Positions 1 to 10,292 are shown, counted from the stretch's first letter. The stretch: 51,422 nt of DNA from Streptomyces aurantiacus (GCF_001418335.1 NZ_LIPP01000102.1:1-51422), one strand, 5' to 3'. Program-made: numbers and translations. Notes: generated from the letters alone by a model not told the origin.

Positions 1-1
1 C

Positions 2-97
2 TGGAACCCCGACTGGTTCAAAGCCTTCCTCGGCGTCATGCTCCTGCTCGCCGCCCTCGTCAATCTGTGGGTCCGCCGCCAGGCAACCCGGAGGTAA
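2..97 (+). CDS. Sugar ABC transporter permease, C-terminal end (partial)
   Basis: Only the last 31 codons are in the window, ending with TAA at 95-97. The peptide has one hydrophobic stretch ([18 protein letters not shown]) and a basic tail (RRQATRR), as expected for the last membrane helix of a ribose/inositol-type (RbsC-like) permease. The next gene encodes the matching ATPase and starts 7 bases after this stop; its ribosome binding site GGAGG lies across the end of this gene. The assignment rests on the tail and on this neighbour. Confidence 0.6.
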   Translation, partial: WNPDWFKAFLGVMLLLAALVNLWVRRQATRR

Positions 98-103
98 CCC
101 ACC

Positions 104-1098
<995 letters not shown>

Positions 1099-1099
<1 letters not shown>

Positions 1100-2128
1100 T
1101 GGCCTCTGGCGGAACTGGCGGAACACTCGGCGTGGCCGTCATCGGCACCGGCCGGATGGGAGCCGACCATGTGCGCCGGCTCCACGAGGTGACGAACGGG
1201 GCCCGGGTGGCCGCGGTCGTGGACATCGACGCGGAACGGGTCAAGCGGATCGCCGACGGCATCGAGGGCTGCTCCGCCTACACCGACCCGGCCGCCGCGA
1301 TGGCAGCGGACGGCGTCGACGCCGTGCTGATCGCCTCCCCCGGGCCCGCTCACGAGGCGGCCCTGCTCACCGCCTTCGGGCACGACCTGCCCGTCCTGTG
1401 CGAGAAGCCGCTCACGCCCGGCCCGGCCTCGGCCCTGCGCATCATGGACGCCGAACAGCGGCTCGGACACCGCCGGCTGCAGGTGGGGCTTCATGCGCCG
1501 GTACGACGCCGAGTACACGCAGCTCAAGTCGCTGCTGGAGACGGGCCGCCTTGGCCGGCCGCTGATGCTGCACAACCGGCACCGCAATGTGTCGGCCCCG
1601 CCCGGCTTCACCAGCGAGATGCTCATCAGCGACTCCGTCGTGCACGAGATGGACATCACCCGCTGGCTGCTCGGTCAGGAGATCACCGCGGTCACCGTGC
1701 TGAAGCCGACGCCGTCGGGAAACGCCCCGCAGGGCGTGCAGGACCCGCAGCTCGTGCTGTTCGAGACCTCGGGCGGCGCGATCGTGGACGTCGAGATCAA
1801 CGTCAACTGCGGCTTCGGGTACCAGGTGCAGGCCGAGGTGGTCTGCGAGCGCGGTACGGCCCGTATCGGTGACGGGCACGCCCTGGTCACGAACATGGCG
1901 GGCCACTGGGGAGGCACCATCGCCCAGGACTTCGTGGAGCGCTTCGAGGACGCGTACGACCGCCAGATGCAGGCCTGGGTGGACGCCACCCGACGCGGCG
2001 AGGTCACGGGCCCCAGCGCCTGGGACGGCTACGCCACGACCGCGATCGTCGATGCAGGCATCCGCGCCCAAAAGGAGGGCGGCCGCATAGAGGTGGACCT
2101 CCTCCCTCGCCCACCTTTCTACAACTGA
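1099..2128 (+). pseudogene. Inositol 2-dehydrogenase-like Gfo/Idh/MocA oxidoreductase, one-base frameshift
   Basis: The N-terminal Rossmann domain reads in one frame from ATG 1099 ([14 protein letters not shown], later CEKPLTPG, the family EKP motif). The catalytic domain continues in the next frame from about 1490 ([12 protein letters not shown], then [11 protein letters not shown]) to TGA 2128. Removing one G from the run GGGG at 1485-1488 restores a continuous reading ([12 protein letters not shown]) of about 343 residues, the normal family length. The rest of the protein is well conserved, so this is either a recent frameshift or a sequencing error. It is coupled to the sugar ABC ATPase and is probably an IolG-type NAD-dependent polyol dehydrogenase; the exact substrate is inferred. 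Confidence 0.82.
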
Positions 2129-2141
2129 GCAGAGCAGGAAG

Positions 2142-2235
2142 CTTTTAAGGGGCGCGCCCCTTCAGGGCCGCGAGGAACTGCGCCGAGCAGGCCGCTTTTA
2201 AGGGGCGCGGCGAACTGCGCGACCAGCCGACGACG
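2142..2235. repeat. Two copies of a Streptomyces-type intergenic repeat
   Basis: Two imperfect copies begin at 2142 and 2194. Each starts CTTTTAAGGGGCGCG and continues to GAACTGCGC(C/G)GA. The first contains a perfect 16-bp palindrome at 2147-2162 (AAGGGGCGCGCCCCTT). Sequences with GGGGCGCGG-GAACTGCGCGACCAGCC are common between genes in Streptomyces genomes from my memory. It lies between two converging genes and may help end transcription. Confidence 0.6.
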
Positions 2236-2310
2236 GCCTGAGGACGACGAACGCCGAACAGACGGGGGCCGCCAAGGCCGGCAGGTCCTGGCGGCTCCAC
2301 CGTCGGACGA

Positions 2311-3278
2311 CTACACGCCCCGCAACTCCGTACGCGGCCGGGGCCGAAACCCCGCACCCCGATAGCAGTCGTCGATCAGCCGCATCGTCGCCACCGCATC
2401 CGCCGCATCGAGCGGCAGCGACAACGGCGCCCGACCCCGCACATGCGCCGCGAACGCCTCCAACTGGTACATGTACGAGGGCCTCTTGCCGAGCTGCTCG
2501 GTCCGCTCCCCCTCCGGAGTACGTACCACGACACGGTCGTCCCGGTGCGGCAGGACGAAGTTCATCGCGGTCGCCTCGCCACGGGCGCCGACGATCCGGC
2601 AGGTCATCCGGACCTCGCCGTGGTCCATGTGGCAGCGGGCCGTACCGGTGGCGCCGCCCGGGAACGCCACGTCCGCGTCCAGCCACTCGTCGACCTCAGG
2701 AGCGCCCGCGCGCCCACCGCCCCTGGCGCCGACCAGGGTGGGCTCCCCGCCCGCCCAGGGGGCGAGCGCACGCAGGGCGTGCAGGCCGTAGCAGCCGAGG
2801 TCCATGAGGGCGCCGCCGGCGAGCGGCAGCGACCAGCGGGGGTCCTCGGCGGGCGGGGCGGGAACGGCGACGAGCGTCTCGACGTGCCGCAGCTCCCCGA
2901 GCTCGCCCGACAGACGGTGCCCGCCTTGCCGGCAGCGTCCAGGACCTCGACGGCCTCCTCGGTGATGCTCGCGGAGGGCTTCTCCGTCAGCACATGCTTG
3001 CCCGCGGCGAGCGCGGCGAGGTTCCACGGCCCGTGCAGGCCGTTCGCCAGGGGGTTGTAGACCACCTCGACCCCGGGGTCGGCGATCAGTTCGGCGTACG
3101 AGTCCAGGACCCGTTCGACGTCGTGCTCGGCGGCGAAGGTCTCGGCCCGGGACCGGTCGCGGGCGGCCACCGCCACGAGACGGTGGCCGGTCGCACGGGC
3201 CGGGCCGACGAGGGACAGCTCGGCGATGCGGGCGGCGCCCAGCACTCCGATGCGCAGTGGTTCGACCGGGATCGTCAT
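2311..3278 (-). pseudogene. Gfo/Idh/MocA oxidoreductase with internal out-of-frame deletion
   Basis: Starts at ATG 3278 with a normal Rossmann domain (RIGVLGAARIAE, TEKPSASI) and ends with a normal C-terminal domain (SGELGELRHVET through PRTELRGV). The two parts are in different frames. Between GKAG and SGELGEL the family normally has about 18-20 residues covering the start of the catalytic domain, and these are missing at about 2910-2919. A one-base error cannot explain this; it is a net deletion of roughly 50-60 bases. Its start overlaps the stop of the upstream Gfo/Idh/MocA gene (ATGA), so both formed one operon. Substrate unknown. Confidence 0.78.
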
Positions 3279-4012
3279 GCGCCGCGTACCTCCTTGATCG
3301 TCACGGTGCGGTGCTCACGCAGGAACAGGGTGCAGGCGTCGGCGATCCAGCCCGCCTCCAGCGCGTCGGCGACGGTGCACGGCGAGGTCCGCCGGCCGGC
3401 GACGACCTCGGTGAACGCGCTCAGTTCGGCACGGTACGCCTCGGCGAAGCGGTCCATGAAGAAGTCGTGCGGGGTGCCCGCGGGGAAGGTGACGCCGGGC
3501 TCGACGGAGCGCAGCGGCAGCTTGTCCTCCAGGCCGACGGCGATGCTGTCCTGGAAGCCGTGCAGTTCCATGCGCACGTCGTAACCGCGCGCGTTGTGGC
3601 GGGAGTTGGAGACCACGGCGAGCGTGGCGTCGTCCAGCGTGAGGATCGCCGCGGTGGTGTCGGCGTCGCCGGCCTCGGCGATGTAGGGCTCCCCACAGTT
3701 GCTGCCGGTCGCGTACACCTCGGTGACCTCGCGCCCGGTGACCCAGCGGATGATGTCGAAGTCGTGCACGGAGCAGTCGCGGAAGATGCCTCCGGAGGAG
3801 GCGATGTACGCGGCCGGGGGCGGCGCCGGGTCCAAAGTGGTGGACCGTACGGTGTGCAGCGGGCCCAGTTCGCCGCTTCGGACGGCGTCGCGGGCGGCCA
3901 CGAACCCGGCGTCGAAGCGCCGGTTGTAGCCGATCTGGATCTCGACACCGCTGTCACGCACGGCGTCGAGGACGTCGACGCCCTCCTTCATGGTGCGGGC
4001 GACGGGCTTCTG
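3275..4012 (-). pseudogene. Gfo/Idh/MocA oxidoreductase lacking its N-terminal domain
   Basis: Reads from the EKP-motif region (here QKPVARTMKEG at about 4012) through a complete catalytic domain (QIGYNRRFDAGF, HDFDIIRWVTGREV) to the stop at 3275. The first roughly 95 residues, including the nucleotide-binding glycine motif, are absent. The sequence passes directly into the LacI regulator fragment on the other strand, with a 12-base segment (4001-4012) readable as part of both genes. The internal ATG at 3991 could give a 238-residue protein, but it would lack the cofactor domain. Family assignment is firm; function is probably lost unless the junction is an assembly error. Confidence 0.8.
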
Positions 4013-4683
4013 ATCGCGACGCTCGGCCGGATCGCCAGGCGCGGCTCGCAGGGCGTGACCCTCAAGGTCCCGGACGTACCGGAGGTCACGGCGGCCGTCG
4101 GCAGGCTGGTGGGCGCGGGCATCCCGGTGGTGACCCTGGTGACCGACCTGCCCGCCAGTGGCTGGGCGAGGGCCCGGGGCACGTCCTGACCACCATCAAC
4201 CGCGGCTTCTACCGCGGCGAGGAGGAGCGCGAGATGGGGTTCAGGGCCACCCTGCGGACGCTGCGTCCGGCCCGGCGGCTGGCCGAGGTCACCGACAGCG
4301 ACGGCCTGGACGCCACCCAGTACGACCTGGTGCTCGCCGCGCTCCGGCAGGACCCGGACATCAGGGCCGTCTACTCGATGGGCGGGGGCAACAACGCCAC
4401 GCTCGACGCCTTCGACGCCGTCGGCCGGGAGTGCGCCGTCTTCGTCGCGCACGACCTGGACCACGACAACGCCCGGCTGCTGCGCGCCGGGCGCCTGTCC
4501 GCGGTGCTCCACCACGATCTGCGCCAGGACATGCGGACCGCCTGCCAGGCCGTCATGCGGGCCCACGACGCCCTGCCCGTCGACCCGGCGCCCCTGCTCC
4601 CGTCGGCGATCCAGGTCGTGACGCCGTACAACATGCCGCCCGAGCCACCCCTGACCGACGGCCGCGCCGGCGCTCAGGGGTGA
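4001..4683 (+). pseudogene. LacI-family regulator, N-terminus missing and internal deletion
   Basis: Contains the sugar-binding domain of a LacI-type regulator of the kind found at inositol loci (DGLLIATLGRIARRG, then IRAVYSMGGGNNATLDAF, CAVFVAHDLDHDNARLL, LSAVLHHDLRQDM). The helix-turn-helix N-terminus is gone: the reading starts at the junction with the opposing dehydrogenase fragment at 4001-4012. A second break at about 4155-4160 joins TDLPAS to QWLGEGPG in another frame, losing about 27 residues. It would have regulated the neighbouring polyol genes. The ATG at 4234 could start a 149-residue fragment, but nothing suggests it is functional. Confidence 0.75.
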
Positions 4684-4756
4684 CGGACGTGGTGGACCGG
4701 GCCGCGCCCCGGCCGGGCGAGCCCCGGCGGCCGGAGGTTTCAGCCGGCCGGGGGTT

Positions 4757-5209
4757 TCAGCTGTTGGGACGCAGCGTCCAGACGACGGTCATCTCGCCGG
4801 TCACGGCGCCGTCCTCGCGCTGGATGACGACGGCCACCGGGAACTCCGGGCGCTGTCCCGCGTCGAGTTCGGCGACGACGTCGGCGACGGGGCGCCCCAG
4901 TGTGGCGGTGGCGGTGACAGGTCCCCTGGCCAGTTTCCTGAACGCGATCTCGGCGGACACGGCCAGCGGCACGGCCCGCGCGAGCTGGTCCCCGAACGCG
5001 GCCAGCACGACCGCCCCGCTCGCCGACTCCCCGAGCGTGAACATGGCTCCGGCGTGGGGCCCGCCCACGTGATTGTGGTACTCGCTCTGATCGGGCAGCG
5101 CGAGCACGGCCTTCTCCGGGGTGGTGTGGAGATACTCCAGCTTCAGGGTCCTGACCATCGGCACCGTGGCGGCGAGCATCTCGCCGATCGACATCTGATC
5201 TGCGCTCAT
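4757..5209 (-). CDS. Hotdog-fold thioesterase (PaaI/DUF4442 type)
   Basis: A 150-residue single hotdog domain, the usual length for this group. The segment NHVGGPHAGAMFTLGESASG matches the active-site helix region of PaaI/DUF4442 proteins (HxGxxxxLAE-like), and FRKLARGPVTATATLGRP is the typical central strand. Such enzymes hydrolyse acyl-CoA thioesters; the substrate cannot be told. ATG at 5209 is taken because the product begins directly with the domain. It is convergent with the LacI fragment and divergent from the Pro/Gln-rich membrane protein. Confidence 0.75.
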   Translation of the reverse strand: MSADQMSIGEMLAATVPMVRTLKLEYLHTTPEKAVLALPDQSEYHNHVGGPHAGAMFTLGESASGAVVLAAFGDQLARAVPLAVSAEIAFRKLARGPVTATATLGRPVADVVAELDAGQRPEFPVAVVIQREDGAVTGEMTVVWTLRPNS

Positions 5210-5375
5210 GACCGCATGTTACCCACGAGTAGAGAATCTCGAACCCGCGAGTTCCGCAGGAGGACCCTTGGCACCGGTACGTCCGCATAAGGGCCCATCC
5301 GACGCCCGATCCGGTACGTGCCTGACGAGGGGCAGTGACCGAACCGTGTCCGGGGCGGCACTAGGGTTACTGGCC

Positions 5376-6401
5376 ATGTGGCCAGGAAACCAGCCGCCCG
5401 GGGGCGAGCAGAACCCGCAGGACCCGAACCGAAATCCGTACCAGCAGCCGGGGTACCAGCAGCCGAATCCGTATCAGCAGAGCGGATATCAGCAGACCGG
5501 ACCTCAGCAGCAGGCTCCGTACCCGCAGCCGGGGCAGCCCGGCTGGAGCGCGCCCGGTGCGCCGCAGCCGCCGGAGGGCGGTGGCCGGAACCGGACGAAG
5601 ATCGTCGCGATCGTGGCCGCGACGGCCGTGGTCGTCGCGGCCGGTGTGACGGGCGTGCTGGTCCTGGGCGGCGACAAGGACGACGAGGCCGACGGCGACA
5701 AGGGCAAGGCGACGCAGTCGCCGTCCACCGGCGCGGCCAAGGACCCCAGCGCGTCCGCGTCCACCGGTGAGGACAACCCGCGCGGCACGGACGCCGAGCA
5801 GCCGACGATCGCGGGCTGGAAGGTCGTCATCAATCCCCGCTTCGGCACGATGTTCGACGTGCCCGCCGAGTGGGAGATCGAGAGCACCGACACGAGCGTC
5901 GGCTTCGAGTGGGAGGAGAAGGGCAAGACCGACCGCACCACGGTCACCGCCCCCGCCTACCTCAAGTCCAAGTGGTGCACCAGCGACAGCGACAAGGACG
6001 GCCGCGAGGAGGACACGGCCCTCGCCACCGTCGGAACACGCGGCGAGAACGGCGCCAAGGACGCGGGCGAGGCGGCCGAGACCCGCGTGCCGTGGTGGAT
6101 CTTCGGTGGCTACACGCAGCCCGACAAGAAGAGCGTGAAGTGGGACAAGGCGAAGTCGTACACGACGAAGTCGGGCCTTGAGGGCAGCGTCGCCACCGCG
6201 CACTCCAGCAACACGCCGCAGAACGAGAAGTGCGACAGCGAGGGCAAGGCCATCACCTTCGCGTTCAAGAACGGCGCGGGCGATTTCGTCACCTGGAACC
6301 TGTACGGCGCCAAGGGTGTGAAGGACGAGATTCCCGAGGCGACCGTCCAGAAGATCCTGAACACCGTGCGCCTCACCAAGGACGCACCGACGGACAGCTA
6401 A
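5376..6401 (+). CDS. Pro/Gln-rich single-pass membrane protein, unknown function
   Basis: A 341-residue protein with a low-complexity cytoplasmic N-terminus rich in PYQQPGYQQ repeats (residues 1-70), one membrane helix (IVAIVAATAVVVAAGVTGVL, about 77-96), an Asp/Lys/Ser/Thr-rich linker, and an extracellular domain (about 145-341) with TMFDVPAEWEIES and a pair of cysteines. This layout is common among Streptomyces surface proteins of unknown function. ATG 5376 is preferred over upstream in-frame starts because the repeats begin here and a -10-like TAGGGT ends 8 bases before the ATG, suggesting a leaderless mRNA. Confidence 0.78.
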   Translation: MWPGNQPPGGEQNPQDPNRNPYQQPGYQQPNPYQQSGYQQTGPQQQAPYPQPGQPGWSAPGAPQPPEGGGRNRTKIVAIVAATAVVVAAGVTGVLVLGGDKDDEADGDKGKATQSPSTGAAKDPSASASTGEDNPRGTDAEQPTIAGWKVVINPRFGTMFDVPAEWEIESTDTSVGFEWEEKGKTDRTTVTAPAYLKSKWCTSDSDKDGREEDTALATVGTRGENGAKDAGEAAETRVPWWIFGGYTQPDKKSVKWDKAKSYTTKSGLEGSVATAHSSNTPQNEKCDSEGKAITFAFKNGAGDFVTWNLYGAKGVKDEIPEATVQKILNTVRLTKDAPTDS

Positions 6402-6552
6402 GGGCTGTCCCGTAACTCCCGGCCCACCCTTTCCCTTTACGGACACCTGCCCGATCCTCTTTCCGCCGCGCTCCGTGGCGGAACGGCGGGAACCGTGCGG
6501 GAGACCGACAACTCGTTTGGCAAGTCGGCCGGGCGCCGGGGATAGTCGCCGG

Positions 6553-7866
6553 GTGGACCCCGCTGCCGACTCCCCCGCCCGCTCGCGCCGCCCCTCCTGG
6601 GCGGGCCGCAACTACACCCTGCTGACCGCCGCCGCGGTCGTGACGAACCTGGGCAGCCAGGGCGCGTTGATCGCGGCGGCGTTCGCCGTCCTGGACGAGG
6701 GCGGCGACGGCGGCGACGTGGGTCTGGTGGCGGCGGCCCGCACCCTGCCGCTCGTACTCTTCCTGCTGATCGGCGGCGCGGTCGCGGACCGTCTCCCGCG
6801 GCACCGCGTGATGGTCGCGGCCAACACCCTCAACTGCCTCTCCCAGGCGGCCTTCGCGGCACTCGTGCTCTCCGGTGAGCCCCGGCTCTGGCAGATGATG
6901 CTCCTCACCGCGCTCGGCGGCACCGGCCAGGCGTTCTTCAACCCGGCGGCCGAGGGCATGCTGCTCTCCTCCGTCAGCGGCCAACAGGCCGGCCGCGCCT
7001 TCGCCGTGTTCCGCCTCGCGATGCACGGCGCGGGTCTCGGCGGCGCGGCGCTCGGCGGCGTCATGGTCGCGCTGGTCGGTCCTGGCTGGGTGCTCGCCGT
7101 GGACGCGCTGGCCTTCGCGGTCGCCGGCGCCCTGCGCGCCTTCCTCGACGTCGGCCACATACCGCCCCGGGTGCCGGGCACCGGCATGCTCACCGACCTC
7201 CGCGAGGGGTGGCAGGAGGTCGTCGGGCGGCCCTGGCTGTGGACGATCGTCGCGCAGTTCTCGGTCGTGGTGGCCGTCGTCGGCGCCTCCGAGGCGGTGT
7301 ACGGCCCCCTGGTCGCCCGGGACAGTCTCGGCGGCGCCGGTCCGTGGGGCCTGGCCCTCGCCGCGTTCGGCGCCGGCACCGTCGGGGGTGCGCTGCTGAT
7401 GATGCGCTGGAAGCCCCGGCGGCTGCTGTTCGCCGGCACGCTCTGCGTGTTCCCGCTCGCCCTGCCGCCTGCCGCGCTCGCCGTACCGGTCCCGGTGGGT
7501 GTCCTGTGCGCGGTGATGTTCGTGACCGGCGCCGCCATAGAGGTGTTCGGCGTCTCCTGGATGACCGCGCTGCACCAGGAGATACCGGAGGACAAGCTCT
7601 CCCGCGTCTCGGCGTACGACTGGTTCGGCTCGATCGCCATGGTCCCGCTCGCCACCGCCCTCGCGGGCCCGGCGGAGTCCCTTTTCGGCCGTACGGCGGC
7701 CCTGTGGGGCTGCGCGGTCCTGGTCGTCGTGGTGACGGCGGCGGTGCTGTTCGTGCCCGACGTGCGCAATCTGACGCGGCGCACGAAGGAAGTCACGAGG
7801 GAAGTGACGAAGGAAGTGACGCAGGGCATGCCGGCGAAGAGCGAGCCGGTGCTCTCCGAGAGCTGA
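6553..7866 (+). CDS. MFS transporter (EntS-like, MFS_3)
   Basis: A 12-helix major facilitator protein of about 437 residues, with PLVLFLLIGGAVADRLPRHRVMV (motif A-like loop), a large central loop, and FNPAAEGMLLSSVSGQQAGRAF, typical of the enterobactin-exporter-like MFS_3 group. The tail is charged and repetitive (TKEVTREVTKEVT). GTG 6553 is chosen: it is preceded by a -10-like GATAGT and no Shine-Dalgarno, fitting a leaderless mRNA; an in-frame GTG at 6475 would add 26 unconserved residues. Probable small-molecule efflux; substrate unknown. Confidence 0.82.
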   Translation: MDPAADSPARSRRPSWAGRNYTLLTAAAVVTNLGSQGALIAAAFAVLDEGGDGGDVGLVAAARTLPLVLFLLIGGAVADRLPRHRVMVAANTLNCLSQAAFAALVLSGEPRLWQMMLLTALGGTGQAFFNPAAEGMLLSSVSGQQAGRAFAVFRLAMHGAGLGGAALGGVMVALVGPGWVLAVDALAFAVAGALRAFLDVGHIPPRVPGTGMLTDLREGWQEVVGRPWLWTIVAQFSVVVAVVGASEAVYGPLVARDSLGGAGPWGLALAAFGAGTVGGALLMMRWKPRRLLFAGTLCVFPLALPPAALAVPVPVGVLCAVMFVTGAAIEVFGVSWMTALHQEIPEDKLSRVSAYDWFGSIAMVPLATALAGPAESLFGRTAALWGCAVLVVVVTAAVLFVPDVRNLTRRTKEVTREVTKEVTQGMPAKSEPVLSES

Positions 7867-7882
7867 GCGCCGGGCCCGGCGC

Positions 7883-8740
7883 TCAGCCGATGCTGAACGC
7901 CCCGGCCGGCGGCTCAGGCGACGGCACCGCGTCCTCGTCCCGTACGGGCTTGGCGTCCCCCATGAAGACCCGCAGCGTGTCCCCGTGCTCGACCCGCGCC
8001 GGAAAGGCGTCGGAGGCCGTGCGGCGCATGAGGGTGGCGGTGTCCAGCGGCCGGTGCGAGGCCACGAGCACCGCGTTCCCGAAGCGGCGACCGCGCAGCA
8101 CCCCCGGCTCGGCGATCAGCACGAGCTCCTCGAACACGGTGGAGAACGTGGCGAGTTGGGAGCGCAGGAAGGCGAAGGGCGCGGCGTCGGCGAGGTTGGC
8201 CAGGTACACGCCGTCGGCCCGCAGGACCCGCGCGGTCTGTCGCGCGTACGCCGCCGAGGTCAGATGCGCGGGCACCCGGGAGCCGCCGAAGACGTCGGCG
8301 ACCAGGACGTCCGCGGAGGCGGCGGGGGCGGTTTCGAGCCAGGCCCGGGCGTCCGCGCCGTGCAGCGCGATGCCCGCCTCCGCGGGGACGGGCAGCCGCT
8401 CGACGACGAGGTCAAGGAGCCCGCTGTCGGCCTCGACCACGTCCTGCCGGGACCCCGGCCGGGTCGCGGCGAGATACCGGGGCAGGGTGAGCGCCCCGCC
8501 GCCGAGGTGCAGCGCGTCCAGCGGACGCCCGGGCTCCGCGACCGTGTCGAGGACGTGCCCGAGCCGTCGCGCGTACTCGAACTCCAGGTACGTCGGCTCG
8601 TCCAGGTCGACGTACGACTGCGGGGCCCCGTCGACCGTCAGCAGCCAGGCCCGCTTCCGGTCGACGTCCGGCATCAGCTTGGCGGTCCCGTGATCGACGG
8701 TCCTGGTCACGGGTATCGGCTCGTCGTCCACGGGTCCCAT
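7883..8740 (-). CDS. Spermidine synthase-like methyltransferase-fold protein
   Basis: A 285-residue protein with the glycine motif LHLGGGALTLPRYLA, an acidic residue at the next strand end (VVEADSGLLDLV), and VLVADVFGGSRVPAHL, as in polyamine-synthase-like Rossmann proteins. It lacks an evident N-terminal transporter domain. The ATG at 8740 follows GGAGGG by 8 bases and is preferred to an ATG 13 codons upstream. It lies just downstream of tuf3 on the same strand. Many actinomycete members of this family have no proven aminopropyltransferase activity, so the reaction is not assigned. Confidence 0.75.
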   Translation of the reverse strand: MGPVDDEPIPVTRTVDHGTAKLMPDVDRKRAWLLTVDGAPQSYVDLDEPTYLEFEYARRLGHVLDTVAEPGRPLDALHLGGGALTLPRYLAATRPGSRQDVVEADSGLLDLVVERLPVPAEAGIALHGADARAWLETAPAASADVLVADVFGGSRVPAHLTSAAYARQTARVLRADGVYLANLADAAPFAFLRSQLATFSTVFEELVLIAEPGVLRGRRFGNAVLVASHRPLDTATLMRRTASDAFPARVEHGDTLRVFMGDAKPVRDEDAVPSPEPPAGAFSIG

Positions 8741-8802
8741 TGTGCCCGCCCTCCGTGGGGTACAGAAGGCGGGCATCATGGCACCTGCCCGGCCGGCGCC
8801 GG

Positions 8803-9984
8803 TTAGCCGACGGCGGTCACCGTGCCGGCGCCGACCGTGCGGCCGCCCTCACGGATCGCGAAGCCGAGCCCCGGCTCCAGCGGTACCTCGCGCCCCAGCT
8901 CGACCGTCATGGTGACGGTGTCGCCGGGCCGCGCGACCGCGTTCTCACCGAGGTCGACGTCACCGACCACGTCCGCGGTGCGGATGTAGAACTGCGGCCG
9001 GTAGCCGGTGGACACCGGCGTCGTCCGCCCGCCCTCGCGCGCCGACAGGACGTAGACCTGCGCGGAGAAGCGACGGCCGGGGACGACGCTGCCGGGTGCC
9101 GCGACGATGTGACCGCGGCGCACGGCGTCGCGCGGGACGCCGCGCAGCAGCAGCGCCACGCTGTCGCCGGCCTGCGCCTCGTCCATCGGCTTGCCGAACG
9201 TCTCAAGCCCGGTGACCACCGTCTCCACGGCGGCGCCGAGCACTTCGACGCGGTCGCCCACCCTGACCGTGCCGCGCTCGACCGCGCCCGTGACGACCGT
9301 GCCGCGGCCCGTGATGGTGAGCACGTTCTCCACCGGCAACAGGAACGGCGCGTCCACGTACCGCTCGGGCATGGGCACGTACGTGTCCACGGCGTCGAGC
9401 AGCGCGCCGATCGCCTCGGTCCACCGGGGGTCGCCCTCCAGCGCCCTGAGTCCGGAGACCCGTACGACCGGTACGGAGTCGCCCCCGTAGCCGTGCGCGG
9501 TCAGCAGCTCGCGGACCTCCAGCTCCACGAGGTCGGCCAGCACGGTGTCGTCGCCGTCGTCGACGGCGTCGGCCTTGTTGAGCGCCACGACGATGTGGTC
9601 CACGCCCACCTGCCGGGCGAGCAGCACGTGTTCGGCGGTCTGGGGCATGATCCCGTCGAGCGCGGAGACCACGAGGATCGCCCCGTCGAGCTGGGCCGCG
9701 CCCGTGACCATGTTCTTGACGTAGTCGGCGTGGCCCGGCATGTCCACGTGCGCGTAGTGGCGGGTGTCGGTCTCGTACTCGACGTGCGCGATGTTGATGG
9801 TGATGCCGCGCGCGGCCTCCTCCGGCGCCCGGTCGATCCGGTCGAACGGTACGAAGGTGCCGGAGCCGCGCTCGGCGAGGACCTTGGTGATGGCGGCGGT
9901 CAGGGTGGTCTTGCCGTGGTCGACATGACCCATGGTGCCGATGTTCAGATGCGGTTTGGTGCGCACGTAAGCCGTCTTGGGCAT
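8803..9984 (-). CDS. tuf3: Elongation factor Tu, divergent Tuf3-type paralogue
   Basis: A complete 393-residue EF-Tu: P-loop GHVDHGKT (19-26), effector RGITI (about 59), DMPGH (81-85), NKAD (136-139), then the two beta-barrel domains. It is clearly more divergent than a housekeeping EF-Tu; for example the near-universal DCPGH is DMPGH here. The operon partners of the housekeeping gene (rpsL, rpsG, fusA) are absent. Streptomyces coelicolor and S. ramocissimus are known to carry such an extra gene, tuf3, reported to respond to stress rather than rapid growth. A GAGGT lies 7 bases before ATG 9984. The 5' region contains a large inverted repeat at 10076-10118. Confidence 0.88.
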   Translation of the reverse strand: MPKTAYVRTKPHLNIGTMGHVDHGKTTLTAAITKVLAERGSGTFVPFDRIDRAPEEAARGITINIAHVEYETDTRHYAHVDMPGHADYVKNMVTGAAQLDGAILVVSALDGIMPQTAEHVLLARQVGVDHIVVALNKADAVDDGDDTVLADLVELEVRELLTAHGYGGDSVPVVRVSGLRALEGDPRWTEAIGALLDAVDTYVPMPERYVDAPFLLPVENVLTITGRGTVVTGAVERGTVRVGDRVEVLGAAVETVVTGLETFGKPMDEAQAGDSVALLLRGVPRDAVRRGHIVAAPGSVVPGRRFSAQVYVLSAREGGRTTPVSTGYRPQFYIRTADVVGDVDLGENAVARPGDTVTMTVELGREVPLEPGLGFAIREGGRTVGAGTVTAVG

Positions 9985-10075
9985 GGCTGTACCTCGAAGC
10001 CTCTTCGGTGTCAGCGGAGCTGAGTGAATGGCCCCGGCGTCAGAACGGCCGGGACAGGGACCCCGAGGACTTGCC

Positions 10076-10118
10076 GACCCTCCCCCTGGGGGGTCCGCCG
10101 GACGATCCGGGGAGGGTC
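10076..10118. promoter_or_regulatory. Stem-loop upstream of tuf3
   Basis: GACCCTCCCC at 10076-10085 is the exact reverse complement of GGGGAGGGTC at 10109-10118, a 10-bp stem enclosing 23 bases that can themselves form CCGGA-CGA-TCCGG. It lies 92-134 bases upstream of the tuf3 start, so it would be in the tuf3 leader if transcription begins further out. It could equally be a terminator for transcription from either side. Its role is inferred only. Confidence 0.45.
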
Positions 10119-10292
10119 AGCTTCGCGCGCCTTCTGCGGCGGCCACGGTGATCAGGACGGCAGCCTTCGTGGCATCCGCGACTGCGGATGCTGCGTGAGG
10201 GAAGGCGTACCGGAACATGAGGCGATCATCGCCGACGGGCCCGGTCGCGTCGAATGGTTTTCCCGGCGGCGGGGCGGCCCGGGCCGGCCGGC

